From the NCBI GenBank assembly GCA_944384265.1, contig CALWSR010000005.1, forward strand, positions 43,795 through 107,794: DNA of 64,000 nt, given 5' to 3'. The notes beneath the pieces were generated by a model. The model was not told where the DNA came from. It saw nothing but the letters and a program-made list of their open reading frames with translations, and ran no database searches. The position numbers and the translations under genes were made by a program. Below, in pieces: positions 45,022-54,899 of this stretch; within the stretch, counting starts at the first letter, position 1, and each line of letters begins with the position of its first letter. This DNA comes from an uncultured Clostridia bacterium (GTDB lineage: Bacteria > Bacillota > Clostridia > Lachnospirales > Anaerotignaceae).

Positions 45022-45544
45022 TACAGCATTTTGACAATGTAAAAGTGATTTTGTGGGGCAGAAGGGTTTTTGCTGTAAGGGTTTACAAAAAAAGATTTGT
45101 CAGAGCCGATTTTTAGAAATCTCTTTTTGGAAACAATATGCAGAAGCTGCTCATAAAGGGCTTTTGAAAGGGATAGAATTTGTAATGGTATCAGCCATTT
45201 TGTTTTGTCCCGGTACAAGGCAGCTTTGTTATGAAATGGGCAAGCCCATAAAGGGGAAAGCAAAAAAAAAGATTTGTAAAGACATAAAAAGCTTTTTTGA
45301 AATGAAAAAATAATACAGCATGATACATATTGTGCCAAAAGCCATTGCAGCCGCTTTTGAAAAAATGGGAAATGTCATATGATGTTGCCATGTTTTATAT
45401 TGGTATTTGAAAAGAGAAGCTGTTTTTTTATGAAAATTTCCGCTATATTATATGGTGTGGCGAAAAGGCTTGGAATCAATACTGTATGGTTTTCTACCAT
45501 ACAGCAAGGCAGCAGTATCATAAAACAAAGAGGGGAGTGACTTT
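45022..45544. other. Gene-free region between murA and walJ
   Basis: No credible gene. A hairpin CTGTATGGT-TTTCT-ACCATACAG at 45482-45504 lies 40 bp upstream of the walJ ribosome binding site, placed to act as a leader structure or terminator. Confidence 0.45.
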
Positions 45545-46339
45545 ATGTCAGTAAAATTTTGTACCCTTGCCAGCGGAAGCAGCGGCAACAGTACATTCAT
45601 TGGTACAGAGCATACAAAAATATTGATTGATGCAGGATTGAGCGGAAAACGCATTACAGAAAGTCTATCCTCTTTGAAGGTGATGGGGGAGGCCATTGAC
45701 GCACTTTTTATTACCCATGAACACATTGACCATATCAAAGGGGCCGGCGTGCTTTCCAGAAAATTTGATATTCCCATATATGCCACACAAGGCACTTGGC
45801 AGGCCATGGAAAATCAAATTGGCAAAATTGCGCCCAAAAACAAGCAGTTTGTTTATACAGGAGAGCAGTGTGTGATAAACGACATTTGTTTAAAGCCCTT
45901 TTCCATTCCCCATGATGCGGCAGAGCCTGTGGGTTATACCATTGCGGCACAGAACCATAAGGTTACGCTGGCCACAGATTTGGGGCATATTACAGAAGAA
46001 ATCCGTGAGCAGCTGACAGACAGCGAAATACTGCTTTTGGAAGCAAACCACGATGAGGAGATGGTCAAATGCGGCTGTTATCCCTGGGCATTAAAGCAAA
46101 GAATATTGGGAGAGCAGGGCCATATTTCAAACCGCACTGCCGGCAATTTGTTGTGTGAAATTATGTCAGCAAAGCTGAAATATGTTTTTTTGGCACATTT
46201 GAGTGATGAAAATAACCATCCTCATTTGGCTTATGAAACGGTGGAAAAAATATTGGAAAAAAACAAAATTAAAGTAGGCAGCTATCTCCATTTGGACATG
46301 GCTTCCAGATACAGCCACAGCAGAGTGGTGGAGTTATAA
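45545..46339 (+). CDS. walJ: Metallo-beta-lactamase fold hydrolase WalJ (YycJ)
   Basis: 264 aa. Begins VKFCTLASGSSGNSTFIG, the YycJ hallmark, with metal ligands in THEHIDH, a later PHDAAEPVGY, DLGH, and EANHDEEM and HLSDENNHP blocks. YycJ-type proteins are MBL-fold hydrolases, likely 5'-3' exonucleases acting on DNA. It is followed 9 bp later by rlmH, the conserved neighbour. Start behind GAGGGGAGTGACTTT. Confidence 0.94.
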   Translation: MSVKFCTLASGSSGNSTFIGTEHTKILIDAGLSGKRITESLSSLKVMGEAIDALFITHEHIDHIKGAGVLSRKFDIPIYATQGTWQAMENQIGKIAPKNKQFVYTGEQCVINDICLKPFSIPHDAAEPVGYTIAAQNHKVTLATDLGHITEEIREQLTDSEILLLEANHDEEMVKCGCYPWALKQRILGEQGHISNRTAGNLLCEIMSAKLKYVFLAHLSDENNHPHLAYETVEKILEKNKIKVGSYLHLDMASRYSHSRVVEL

Positions 46340-46348
46340 GGAGTATAT

Positions 46349-46828
46349 ATGCGCATTACCATAATTTGTGTAGGAAAGCTGAAGGAAAAATATTGGAAGG
46401 ACGCTTTAGGGGAATACAGCAAAAGACTGGGAAAGTACTGCAAGCTGGATATCATAGAGGTGGCAGATGAAAAAGCACCGGAAACCATGAGTAAATTGGA
46501 AGAAGAAAGGGTGCGCCAAAAAGAAGGAGAAAGAATATTAAAAGCCATCAAAGAGGAGGCCCTTGTGACCGCACTGGCCATAAAGGGGAATATGCTCTCT
46601 TCGGAGCAGCTGGCTGAGCAAATAGAAAAAGATACTATACAAGGCGTCAGCCACATGGTGTTTTTGATAGGGGGGTCTTTGGGACTTTCCAAAGAAGTGA
46701 TGAAGAGGGCGGACAGAGCCATGAGCTTTTCTGCCATGACATTTCCCCATCAGATGATGCGTGTCATACTGCTGGAGCAAATTTACAGAGCAATGCGTAT
46801 TATCAAAAAAGAACCTTATCATAAATAG
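46349..46828 (+). CDS. rlmH: 23S rRNA pseudouridine1915 N3-methyltransferase RlmH
   Basis: 159 aa SPOUT methyltransferase. N-terminal [18 protein letters not shown], then the trefoil-knot SAM-binding region [14 protein letters not shown] and the C-terminal [19 protein letters not shown]...YHK. Full family length. It methylates helix 69 of 23S rRNA on 70S ribosomes. Confidence 0.97.
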   Translation: MRITIICVGKLKEKYWKDALGEYSKRLGKYCKLDIIEVADEKAPETMSKLEEERVRQKEGERILKAIKEEALVTALAIKGNMLSSEQLAEQIEKDTIQGVSHMVFLIGGSLGLSKEVMKRADRAMSFSAMTFPHQMMRVILLEQIYRAMRIIKKEPYHK

Positions 46829-46849
46829 GATAGAAAAAGAGGCAATGAT

Positions 46850-47452
46850 ATGAATTATTATGGAAATCCCATTACAAAATTGATAGAAGAGCTTTCTGCA
46901 TTACCCGGTATTGGAGGAAAATCAGCACAAAGGCTGGCATTTTTTATCATCAATATGCCAAAGCAAAGGGCGTTGGCATTGTCTTCCGCCATTGAAGAGG
47001 CGGTAGAAAATGTAAGATACTGTTCTGTTTGCTGTAATTTGACAGATGAGGACCCCTGCCCCATTTGCAGCAATCTGAAACGGGACCATAAAACCATTAT
47101 GGTGGTGGAGGACCCCAGAGATATGGCAGCTTATGAAAGAACAAAGCAGTATCATGGTATGTATCATGTGCTGCATGGAGCAATTTCTCCCATGACTGGT
47201 GTAGGCCCGCAGGAGATTAAAATAAAACAGCTTTTGGAAAGACTCCAAAGGGAGGATGCCATAGAAGAAGTGATTTTGGCCACAAATCCAAATGTAGAGG
47301 GGGAGGCCACGGCAATGTATATCAGCCGTTTGCTGAAGCCTTTGGATATCAAGGTGACAAGAATTGCCAATGGTGTGCCTGTGGGGGGCGATTTGGAATA
47401 TGTAGATGAAATTACGCTTTCAAGAGCCTTGGAGGGCAGAAGAGAAATGTAA
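46850..47452 (+). CDS. recR: Recombination protein RecR
   Basis: 200 aa. Helix-hairpin-helix [15 protein letters not shown], four-Cys zinc finger [16 protein letters not shown], Toprim domain [12 protein letters not shown] and a C-terminal [15 protein letters not shown]alker-like block. It loads RecA at gaps with RecO/RecF. Usually found behind dnaX and ebfC; here it follows rlmH, 21 bp downstream. Confidence 0.97.
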   Translation: MNYYGNPITKLIEELSALPGIGGKSAQRLAFFIINMPKQRALALSSAIEEAVENVRYCSVCCNLTDEDPCPICSNLKRDHKTIMVVEDPRDMAAYERTKQYHGMYHVLHGAISPMTGVGPQEIKIKQLLERLQREDAIEEVILATNPNVEGEATAMYISRLLKPLDIKVTRIANGVPVGGDLEYVDEITLSRALEGRREM

Positions 47453-47958
47453 AAGAAAGGCTTTTTTCATTGATTTTTTATATGGTTTTTGTTGTCAATG
47501 GTGCAAATTTATTGTATTATTTATATTTTTGATATGTTTCATTTTTAACTATGATTTTAATAAAAATATGTGTAGTCTTCTATTTTTTAGGCATGGTTGG
47601 AGCTTTATGAGAAATTGCCTTGTATAAAAAAAAGGAAGCAAAAGCAGATAAAAGCATATGTGTTTTATCTGCTTTTTATTATGCAAAAAAAATGTGTTTT
47701 ACAAAGGGAAAAATGAAAAATTCAAAAACAAATACCATCATGGCTGTAAAAAAGTACCATTGGTATGGCTTCATAAAAGCACCGCCTTTTTATGGAGAAA
47801 AATGTAGTATTTTGTTAAAGTGTATTATAGCTATTATACATTACAATGAAAACAAATACAACTTAATAGGTTATATTTTTTACAACGAATTACCTTGTTA
47901 TTTTACTTTTTAGGTTGGGCTATACTTTACCAAAAAAGTAAAAAGAGATGGTGAGGTT
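47453..47958. other. Intergenic region with terminator and putative operator
   Basis: A terminator at 47641-47677 (AAAGCAGATAAAA with TTTTATCTGCTTT, then T's) is placed to end the recR transcript. At 47901-47911 and 47933-47943 the arms TTTTACTTTTT and AAAAAGTAAAA are perfectly inverted and bracket TATACT (47921-47926), fitting an autoregulatory operator for the next gene. Confidence 0.6.
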
Positions 47959-48285
47959 ATGCAAGACTATAAAAAAGAAATGGGACAAAGGCTGAAAAAA
48001 AGAAGAAAAGAAATGAACATGACACAGGAGCAGCTTTCTGACCGGCTCAATATTTCCATAAAGCATTATAGCGAGGTGGAGCGGGGCATCACAGGGCTTT
48101 CTGTGGAAAACATTATCAAAATCAGCAATGTGCTGGGCATAAGCATTGATTATATTTTAAAAGGAGAGGCAGAAAAGGAGATTTTTCCTCAAGATATGAT
48201 TACATTTTATAAAAATTGCTCCATGGAACAAAAAAAGGGATTTTTACAAATTATAAAAGGAATGGAAAGGCTTGTAAAAAAATAA
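47959..48285 (+). CDS. XRE-family helix-turn-helix regulator
   Basis: 108 aa. The Cro/C1-type helix-turn-helix fills residues about 8-68 (GQRLKKRRKEMNMTQEQLSDRLNISIKHYSEVERGITGLSVENIIKISNVLGISIDYIL). A short C-terminal helix (MEQKKGFLQIIKGMERL) may dimerise. ATG after GATGGTGAGGTT. An inverted repeat over its -10 suggests self-repression. No neighbouring gene indicates another target. Confidence 0.9.
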   Translation: MQDYKKEMGQRLKKRRKEMNMTQEQLSDRLNISIKHYSEVERGITGLSVENIIKISNVLGISIDYILKGEAEKEIFPQDMITFYKNCSMEQKKGFLQIIKGMERLVKK

Positions 48286-49035
48286 ATTTTGAAACGGCCA
48301 TGGAAAATTGTTTTTACCAAAAGAGATTTACAATGGTCTGTTTGCAAAAAAAGAGGCGGAAAAAGTATAAACAGCAGGCATAAAAGCCATTTATATTCAA
48401 ATTTTGTATAAAAAGAAGGGAGATTTTGGTTTTGTTTGAGAACATAAAACAACAAAATAGACCAAAACCATATAAAACAATAAAAAAATAGAAAACAATA
48501 TGGAGAGGCTGAGGAAAAAATTTTTCTGCACTGCCAAAAAAGAGTTTGCATATAAAGTGTATTTTCAATACAATGCTGAAGCTGAAATTTGTTTATAAAA
48601 ACAATTTTTAGTATTCTTAATGGTATTTGTAAAAAACGATGGTTTACGGCACTGTATTTTTGAAAATGCAGCCGGTGTGACGCCATGCCGGCCATTGTTT
48701 GTTTTAGAGAGTTGGGCTAGGGAAAAAATAGTATCAAGTATAAAAAATGGATTACAGCCAAAATAGGAAATACAGCATAGAAAAAACAGTTCTGCTTGTA
48801 GGAAATAAAGCAGAATGAGGGATATGTTTTAAGGCTTGCAATAATAGAAAGCCGGCTGTTTTTTGAGTGAAATTTACTCAAAAAACAGCCGGTTTTGTAT
48901 ACTTGGGCTATTTTGGGGCAGTCCCCCAGCATATCATGCTGTACGGATTTTTCTTATTAGAGAAAACAGGCAAAGATATGCCTTTTGAAAACAGCTGTTT
49001 TCTAAAAATTTTGATTTGTTTTATTTTGCCATGGC
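48286..49035. other. 750-bp gene-free region with a long perfect inverted repeat
   Basis: At 48852-48892 a 17-bp perfect stem (CCGGCTGTTTTTTGAGT) with a 7-nt loop. Part of it, AAGCCGGCTGTTTTTT, also occurs at 16843-16858. It could be a bidirectional terminator between the XRE gene and the convergent cfa gene. No gene seen. Confidence 0.5.
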
Positions 49036-50205
49036 TCAATACCATCTGGTCATAGGTAAATCATTATTGATGCCCTTTGTAAATACGATTTGATGCAGGT
49101 CAATGACACCGTTATGGAAGGAGGCAGCGCAGCCGCAGAGGTATAAATCCCACATTCTGATAAATTCCTCATCAAACATGGTACGAACGGTGTCCAAATG
49201 CTCTCTGAAGTTTTTATCCCAGCAAAGAAGTGTCTTGTTGTAATGAAGGCGAAGATTTTCGATATCCAATATATCAAAATCATATTCGGCAGACAAATGA
49301 ACAATCTCTCTGAGAGAAGGAATGACGCCGCCGGGGAAAATATATTTTTTTATCCAAGGGTCGCCGGCGTGTTCTTTTTTGCCGCTGATATAATGAAGCA
49401 AAAATACACCATGGGGATTTAACACATCGTTGACACTGGAAAGAAAGGTATTGTATTCCTCTCGTCCCACATGCTCCAGCATACCCACACTGACCACTCT
49501 GTCAAACCTTTTGCCTGATTTTGGCAAATCTCTGTAATCCATCAGTTCCACAGAAAGCAAATCCTCCAGACCCTCTTGTGCAATGCGCTCTTGGCATTTT
49601 TTATATTGCTCTGTGCTGAGTGTAATGCCTGTGCCTTTGATATGATATTTTTTGGCCGCCTCTATGAGCAAAAATCCCCAGCCGCAGCCAATATCAAGCA
49701 ATGTCATATCCTTTTGCAGATAAAGCTTTTCTAATATATAATGGACTTTGTTGACCTGAGCATCATAAAGGGTGTCGGTTTCATTTTTAAAATAGCCGCA
49801 GGAATAGCTCATGGTTTCGTCCAGCCACAGCTGATAAAAGTCGTTTCCAATGTCATAGTGAGAAGAAACGTCTTTTTTTTGTATTTTTTTGGAATGGGAA
49901 GGAAAAATCAGCTTTTTCAACGCAGATTGGTCTGTGGAAAATTTATCCATTTGGCCTAAGAAATGGTCCAAAGCATTGTATAAATCCCCTTCTATCTCCA
50001 AATCGCCCCTCATATAGGCCTCTCCCAATGCAAGGGAAGTACTTTTTGTCAGCTCTTTTATGTCAATTTCCTTGTTGAAGCGCACCACAAATGTTGGCTC
50101 CCCTGTGCCTACTTGATAAGTATTGTTTTGGTATTTGATTAAAAAAGGATGTGCATCAAACTTTTTTAAAAATTTTACCATAAGTGTTTCTTCTAAACCC
50201 ATCAT
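49036..50205 (-). CDS. cfa: Cyclopropane-fatty-acyl-phospholipid synthase family methyltransferase
   Basis: 389 aa from ATG 50205 behind AGAGGG. N-terminal lipid-binding part to about 110, then HYDIGNDFYQLWLDETMSYSCGYF, SAM-binding LLDIGCGWGF, VGMLEHVG and YIFPGGVIPS, all typical of CFA synthase. The enzyme uses SAM to cyclopropanate unsaturated acyl chains in membrane phospholipids, usually on stress or stationary phase. Confidence 0.95.
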   Translation of the reverse strand: MMGLEETLMVKFLKKFDAHPFLIKYQNNTYQVGTGEPTFVVRFNKEIDIKELTKSTSLALGEAYMRGDLEIEGDLYNALDHFLGQMDKFSTDQSALKKLIFPSHSKKIQKKDVSSHYDIGNDFYQLWLDETMSYSCGYFKNETDTLYDAQVNKVHYILEKLYLQKDMTLLDIGCGWGFLLIEAAKKYHIKGTGITLSTEQYKKCQERIAQEGLEDLLSVELMDYRDLPKSGKRFDRVVSVGMLEHVGREEYNTFLSSVNDVLNPHGVFLLHYISGKKEHAGDPWIKKYIFPGGVIPSLREIVHLSAEYDFDILDIENLRLHYNKTLLCWDKNFREHLDTVRTMFDEEFIRMWDLYLCGCAASFHNGVIDLHQIVFTKGINNDLPMTRWY

Positions 50206-50531
50206 AATATAACCCTCTTTCCAATTTTTTCTTATGCAAAGCATAGACCATATTTGACTGCTTTAAACAAAAAGCAATGGGATTTTATGAAAATAAAATG
50301 GCCGCACAGAAATCTATTTCTTTTTGTAATGAAAAAAAGTACATATCAATCATTTAAAGATAAAAAATGATTTGGATATGTTTTCAATGTGCCGGCGGTT
50401 TTATCCCTATAAAATCCTTTTATGGCAGAAATAATACCACATTTGTTTGGAAAAATGTAGCATTATTTTTTATATCATACGAATATATTATAAATAAGTC
50501 TGCATTTTCAAAAAAATAAACTTTTTAAAAA
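50206..50531. other. AT-rich spacer upstream of cfa and hsp20
   Basis: Divergent control region. No gene recognised; it should contain the cfa promoter on the minus strand, but I see no clear consensus pair. Confidence 0.4.
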
Positions 50532-50574
50532 TTAGCACTCACCTCTTGACAGTGCTAACAAATGGGTGTATCAT
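50532..50574 (+). promoter_or_regulatory. hsp20 promoter with CIRCE operator
   Basis: TTAGCACTC (50532-50540), 9-nt spacer, CAGTGCTAA (50550-50558): CIRCE with one mismatch, the HrcA binding site. It overlaps TTGACA (50546-50551), which is 17 bp from TATCAT (50569-50574). Heat-inducible control by HrcA is expected. Confidence 0.9.
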
Positions 50575-50676
50575 ATATCCAGAACAAAAGAAATGAACCC
50601 CAAAAAAGTCCATTTTAAGTAGTTCCGTCAATGAAAACAGCAGATATAGAATAGATTGAAATTGGAGGAATGACTT

Positions 50677-51129
50677 ATGATGTTACCTAGTATTTTTGGA
50701 GAAAGCTTATTTGATGATTTTATGACAACGCCTTGGGAGAGAGAATTTTTTGGCGGAAAAAATCCCCTTTATGGAAAGCATCAAAAAAATATAATGAAAA
50801 CAGATGTGAAAGAAAAAGAGGATGCTTATGAAGTGGATATTGACCTGCCGGGATTTAAAAAAGAAGAAATCACTGCCAAGCTGGAAAACGGTTATTTGAC
50901 AGTCAGCGCACAAAAGGGCATCAGTAAAGACCAAAAGGATGAGGCAGGAAGATATATCCGCAGAGAACGCTATGCAGGACACTGCTCCAGAAGCTTTTAT
51001 GTGGGAGAGGGTGTAGAGCAGCAAGAAATCAAAGCAAAATTTGAAGACGGCATTTTGCGCTTGACAGTGCCAAAAAAAGAAAAAAAACAAGTGGAAGAGA
51101 AAAAATATATTTCCATTGAAGGAAAATAA
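50677..51129 (+). CDS. Small heat shock protein, Hsp20/alpha-crystallin family
   Basis: 150 aa. The alpha-crystallin domain (about 40-135) includes MKTDVKEKEDAYEVDIDLPGFKKEEI, LENGYLTVSAQ, and the C-terminal FEDGILRLTVPK. Ends with the IXI-like ISIEGK. It is an ATP-independent holdase. Its CIRCE-bearing promoter is about 100 bp upstream, giving a long leader; a terminator follows. Confidence 0.95.
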   Translation: MMLPSIFGESLFDDFMTTPWEREFFGGKNPLYGKHQKNIMKTDVKEKEDAYEVDIDLPGFKKEEITAKLENGYLTVSAQKGISKDQKDEAGRYIRRERYAGHCSRSFYVGEGVEQQEIKAKFEDGILRLTVPKKEKKQVEEKKYISIEGK

Positions 51130-51157
51130 AAAACAGTTAAATTGCTGTTACAATATT

Positions 51158-51185
51158 GGGAATACGGTACTGCCGTATTCCTTTT
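51158..51185 (+). terminator. hsp20 terminator
   Basis: GGAATACGG-TACTG-CCGTATTCC followed by TTTTT, about 30 bp past the stop. TATAAT at 51191-51196 directly after it may be the -10 of the next gene. Confidence 0.88.
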
Positions 51186-51235
51186 TGTGTTATAATAGCT
51201 TTGTATTGCGTAAAATAAAGAAGGGAAATACCATT

Positions 51236-51805
51236 ATGACAGACAGAGAATTTATTGATTTTTTGGATTTGGCAGAAAAAATGAAATGCTTTACAAGACA
51301 TTCCTGGACATCCACGGGCAGAAAAGAAAGTGTTGCAGAGCATAGCTGGCGGCTGGCATTGATGGCGCTGCTTTTGGAGAGGGAAATAGAAGGCGTTGAT
51401 TTTCAAAAGATAATCAAAATGTGTATTATACATGATTTGGGGGAAGCTATAACAGGAGATATTCCCTCTTTTTTGAAAACAAGGGAGGATTCCTCCAAGG
51501 AGGAAAAAGCCATTTTGGCATTGCTCAAAAAGCTGCCCTCTCCACAAAGAGAGGATATGCAGCTGCTTTTTGAAGAAATGGAACAAAAGCAAACCATGGA
51601 AGCAAAAATTTATAAAGCATTGGACAGGCTGGAGGCCGTGATACAGCACAACGAAGCACCCATTTCCTCTTGGCTGGAGCTGGAATATGATTTGCAGCAA
51701 AGCTATGGCTGGCAGGAGGCACAGGTGCATGAAAGACTCAGGCAGCTAAGACAGACAGCAAAGGAAGATACCATTGCAAAAATAGAAAAAGAAGCCAAGC
51801 AGTGA
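51236..51805 (+). CDS. HD-domain hydrolase, YfbR/HDDC2-like 5'-nucleotidase
   Basis: 189 aa from ATG 51236 after AAGGGAAA. HD metal site: His in VAEHSWRLA, HD in IIHDLGEAITGDIP, and a downstream Asp in ALDRLEAV. This pattern matches the family that dephosphorylates deoxynucleoside monophosphates. Charged C-terminus. It has its own promoter-like TATAAT and is monocistronic between hsp20 and secA. Confidence 0.88.
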   Translation: MTDREFIDFLDLAEKMKCFTRHSWTSTGRKESVAEHSWRLALMALLLEREIEGVDFQKIIKMCIIHDLGEAITGDIPSFLKTREDSSKEEKAILALLKKLPSPQREDMQLLFEEMEQKQTMEAKIYKALDRLEAVIQHNEAPISSWLELEYDLQQSYGWQEAQVHERLRQLRQTAKEDTIAKIEKEAKQ

Positions 51806-51922
51806 TATTTTTATAAAAACAACAGAACAATCACAATTTTCTGTTGCATAGGGCATAGTTTTTCTGATACACTATAAAGAATGTGAAACTATTTTATGAT
51901 AAAATAATGAGGTGAACAAAAG

Positions 51923-54496
51923 ATGGGTCTTTTGGAAAAGATATTTGGCAATTACAGCGAAAAGGAAATCAAACGAATCACCCCTATTGTGGATAAAATT
52001 GAAGCTTTGGGGCCGGAATTTGAAAAGCTTTCTGAGGAGGAGTTAAAGCATAAAACAACAGAATTTAAACAGCGTCTGGAAAAAGGGGAAACATTGGACC
52101 AGATTTTGCCTGAGGCCTATGCCGCTGTCAGAGAGGCGGCCAGCAGAGCGTTGGGTATGCGTCATTTTAGAGTACAGCTTTTGGGGGGCATTGTGATGCA
52201 CCAAGGACGTATTGCAGAAATGAGAACAGGAGAGGGTAAAACATTGGTGGCAACATTATCCTCTTATTTGAATGCCCTGGAGGGAAAGGGCGTTCATGTG
52301 GTGACAGTCAATGACTATCTGGCAAAGCGTGACGCAGAATGGGTGTCCCCTCTTTTTGAAAAATTGGACATGACAGTGGGTGTGATTTTAAACAGCATGG
52401 AAAGTGAGGAAAGACGGGCTGCATATGCCTGCGACATCACCTATGCAACCAACAATGAGCTGGGCTTTGACTACCTTCGTGACAACATGGTGGTAAGAGA
52501 AGAAAGCATGGTACAAAGAGATTTGCACTTTGCCATCATTGACGAGGTGGACTCGGTTTTGATTGACGAGGCAAGAACACCTTTGATTATTTCCGGCTCC
52601 GGTGCCAAATCCACAGAGCTGTATAAAATTGCAGATACATTTGTCAAAACATTGAAAAAGGGCAGAATACTCAATGAGGAAGAAGCATTAAACCCTCTTA
52701 CAAAGGAAGAAATACAGGAAGAGGGGGATTATATACTGGATGAAAAGGCCAAAAGTGTTACATTGACACAGGAAGGTGTGAAAAAAGCAGAAAAATTCTT
52801 TAAAATTGAAAACCTTTCCGATGCGGAGAATTTGGAAATACAGCATCACATCAACAATGCACTCAAGGCCAACTACAATATGCACATTGACCAAAACTAT
52901 GTGGTGCAAAATGATGAAATTATGATTGTAGATGAGTTTACAGGCCGTATTATGCCCGGCAGAAGATATTCCGACGGTTTGCACCAGGCCATTGAAGCAA
53001 AAGAAAATGTAAAGGTGAAAAAAGAAAGCAAAACATTGGCTACGGTGACATTTCAAAATTTCTTTAACAAATACAAAAAGAAATGCGGTATGACAGGTAC
53101 TGCAAAAACAGAGGAAAATGAATTTAGAAATATTTATGGTATGGATGTGGTAGAGATTCCCACAAACCGTCCTGTTATCCGTATTGACCATCATGATGCA
53201 GTATACCGTACAGAGGCTGCAAAGTTCAGAGCTGTGGTAAAAGATATCATTGCCTGCCATCAAAAGCATCAGCCTGTGCTGGTGGGTACCATCACCATTG
53301 ACAAATCAGAAGAGCTTAGCAAAATGCTGAGAAGAGAAGGCATTAAGCATCAAGTATTAAATGCAAAATATCATGAGCAGGAGGCAGAAATTGTTTCTCA
53401 TGCCGGAGAGCTGGATGCTGTCACCATTGCCACAAACATGGCAGGACGTGGTACAGACATTAAGCTGGAGGAAGGTGTGGCAGAAATCGGCGGATTAAAA
53501 ATCATTGGTACAGAACGCCATGAGTCCAGACGAATTGACAACCAGCTGAGAGGACGTTCCGGCAGACAGGGAGACCCGGGAGAATCTAAATTTTATATTT
53601 CTCTGGAGGATGAGCTGATGCGCCTTTTTGGCTCTGAAAGAACCATGAAGCTGGTAGATGCCATGGGCCTGGATGAGGATGAGCCTATTGAAGCGGGTAT
53701 GCTGACAAGAGCCATTGAAAATGCACAGAAAAAGGTGGAAGGCAATAATTTTGCCATTCGTAAGCATCTGCTGGAATATGACCAGGTAATGAATGAACAA
53801 AGAGAGATTATATACGGTGAAAGACACAGAGTGCTTGTGGGGGAAAATTTAAGAGAAAATATCATTGCCATGATAGGAGATGTGGTAGACAGATATGTGG
53901 ACACCTACACCGGTGAAAGTGAATTTTCAGAAGAATGGGATATGGTGGGACTGAGCGAAAATCTTGGCTCTATTATCCCCATTGGCACCATCAAAGTAAA
54001 AGAAGAAAGCAAAGAATCCTTGACAAGAGACCAATTAAAGGATATGCTCAAAAAGCTGGGAGAAAAAATATATGAAATGAAGGAGCAGGAAATTGGTGAC
54101 CCGGAAAGAATGAGAGAGCTGGAAAGAGTTATACTTTTGCGTGTCATTGACCAAAAATGGATGGACCATATTGACGATATGGACCAAATGCGTCAGGGAA
54201 TCGGTCTGCACGCTTATGCCCAAAGGGACCCTCTCATTGAATATAAATTTGCAGGCTATGATATGTTTGAAGAGCTGAGCAACAACATACAGGAAGATAC
54301 ATTGCGTATGCTTTACAGAGTGAAGCTGGAAACAGAAACCACAAGGGTACAGACCATACAGCCTATGTTTACAAACAAGGATGACACAGTGCAGAAAAAA
54401 CCAAAAGAAAGAGCAGAGGCCAAGGTTGGCAGAAATGACCCATGCCCCTGCGGAAGTGGAAAAAAATATAAAAACTGCTGTGGCAAAAATGCATAA
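51923..54496 (+). CDS. secA: Preprotein translocase ATPase SecA
   Basis: 857 aa. DEAD-like motor with [13 protein letters not shown] (Walker A), [19 protein letters not shown] (Walker B), the preprotein cross-linking region, [11 protein letters not shown] and [13 protein letters not shown]. The C-terminal zinc tail [13 protein letters not shown] binds SecB or ribosomes/lipid. It drives Sec export. ATG after GAGGTGAACAAAAG. Followed by a family S repeat and then prfB, a common order in Firmicutes (secA-prfB). Confidence 0.98.
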   Translation: MGLLEKIFGNYSEKEIKRITPIVDKIEALGPEFEKLSEEELKHKTTEFKQRLEKGETLDQILPEAYAAVREAASRALGMRHFRVQLLGGIVMHQGRIAEMRTGEGKTLVATLSSYLNALEGKGVHVVTVNDYLAKRDAEWVSPLFEKLDMTVGVILNSMESEERRAAYACDITYATNNELGFDYLRDNMVVREESMVQRDLHFAIIDEVDSVLIDEARTPLIISGSGAKSTELYKIADTFVKTLKKGRILNEEEALNPLTKEEIQEEGDYILDEKAKSVTLTQEGVKKAEKFFKIENLSDAENLEIQHHINNALKANYNMHIDQNYVVQNDEIMIVDEFTGRIMPGRRYSDGLHQAIEAKENVKVKKESKTLATVTFQNFFNKYKKKCGMTGTAKTEENEFRNIYGMDVVEIPTNRPVIRIDHHDAVYRTEAAKFRAVVKDIIACHQKHQPVLVGTITIDKSEELSKMLRREGIKHQVLNAKYHEQEAEIVSHAGELDAVTIATNMAGRGTDIKLEEGVAEIGGLKIIGTERHESRRIDNQLRGRSGRQGDPGESKFYISLEDELMRLFGSERTMKLVDAMGLDEDEPIEAGMLTRAIENAQKKVEGNNFAIRKHLLEYDQVMNEQREIIYGERHRVLVGENLRENIIAMIGDVVDRYVDTYTGESEFSEEWDMVGLSENLGSIIPIGTIKVKEESKESLTRDQLKDMLKKLGEKIYEMKEQEIGDPERMRELERVILLRVIDQKWMDHIDDMDQMRQGIGLHAYAQRDPLIEYKFAGYDMFEELSNNIQEDTLRMLYRVKLETETTRVQTIQPMFTNKDDTVQKKPKERAEAKVGRNDPCPCGSGKKYKNCCGKNA

Positions 54497-54582
54497 TGGT
54501 TTTGGAAATGCAGCGAAATAGGGTGTATTTTTAAAAAAATGCACTGAAATGAATGGCTTTATGCAGAAATAAGCCGGTTTTA

Positions 54583-54837
54583 GGCTGTATTTCAGGGCGT
54601 GGAAAAAGCTGATACACTGTTATCAAGGGCTTATTTCATGCAGGCCTTTGAGGAGTAGACAGAGGTATAAAGCAGAAGGTCCATGGGCGAAAAGCCTTAA
54701 AGCTCCTGCTTTTCCTTGCCAAAAAATAAATTCTGACTGGGGATTTCCGTTAGAAAAGCCTTCGTTTTTCAACCCCTTTTGCACACTGGAAAAAATATAA
54801 AATTTCGTTTTTCTACATTCTGCAATACAGCAAAAGC
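54583..54837. repeat. Hairpin-rich repeat, family S (copy 2)
   Basis: 54609-54822 aligns with 4455-4665 (shared TGATAC-CTGT, GGCTTATTT, GACAGA-GTATAAAGCAGA, CCATGGGC, AAAAGCCT, CTGCTTTT, GACTGGGGATT, GAAAAAATATAA). Short inverted ends GCTGTATTTCAG / CTGCAATACAGC flank it. AAAGCAG...CTGCTTT and GGGCGAAAAGCCT can pair, and covarying changes in the inner hairpin (GGCTaaaAGCC versus GGCGaaaAGCC) keep a stem. It lies between secA and prfB. Confidence 0.65.
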
Positions 54838-54899
54838 TGTATTTTATGCAGCTGGCATTACTTATATATTATTTTTTATATCAAAGGAGATGATTTTTT

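Noticed and set aside
52688..53269. 193-codon minus-strand frame inside secA
   Set aside because: It is antisense to conserved SecA coding sequence with no start signals; long antisense frames are common here because of codon usage.
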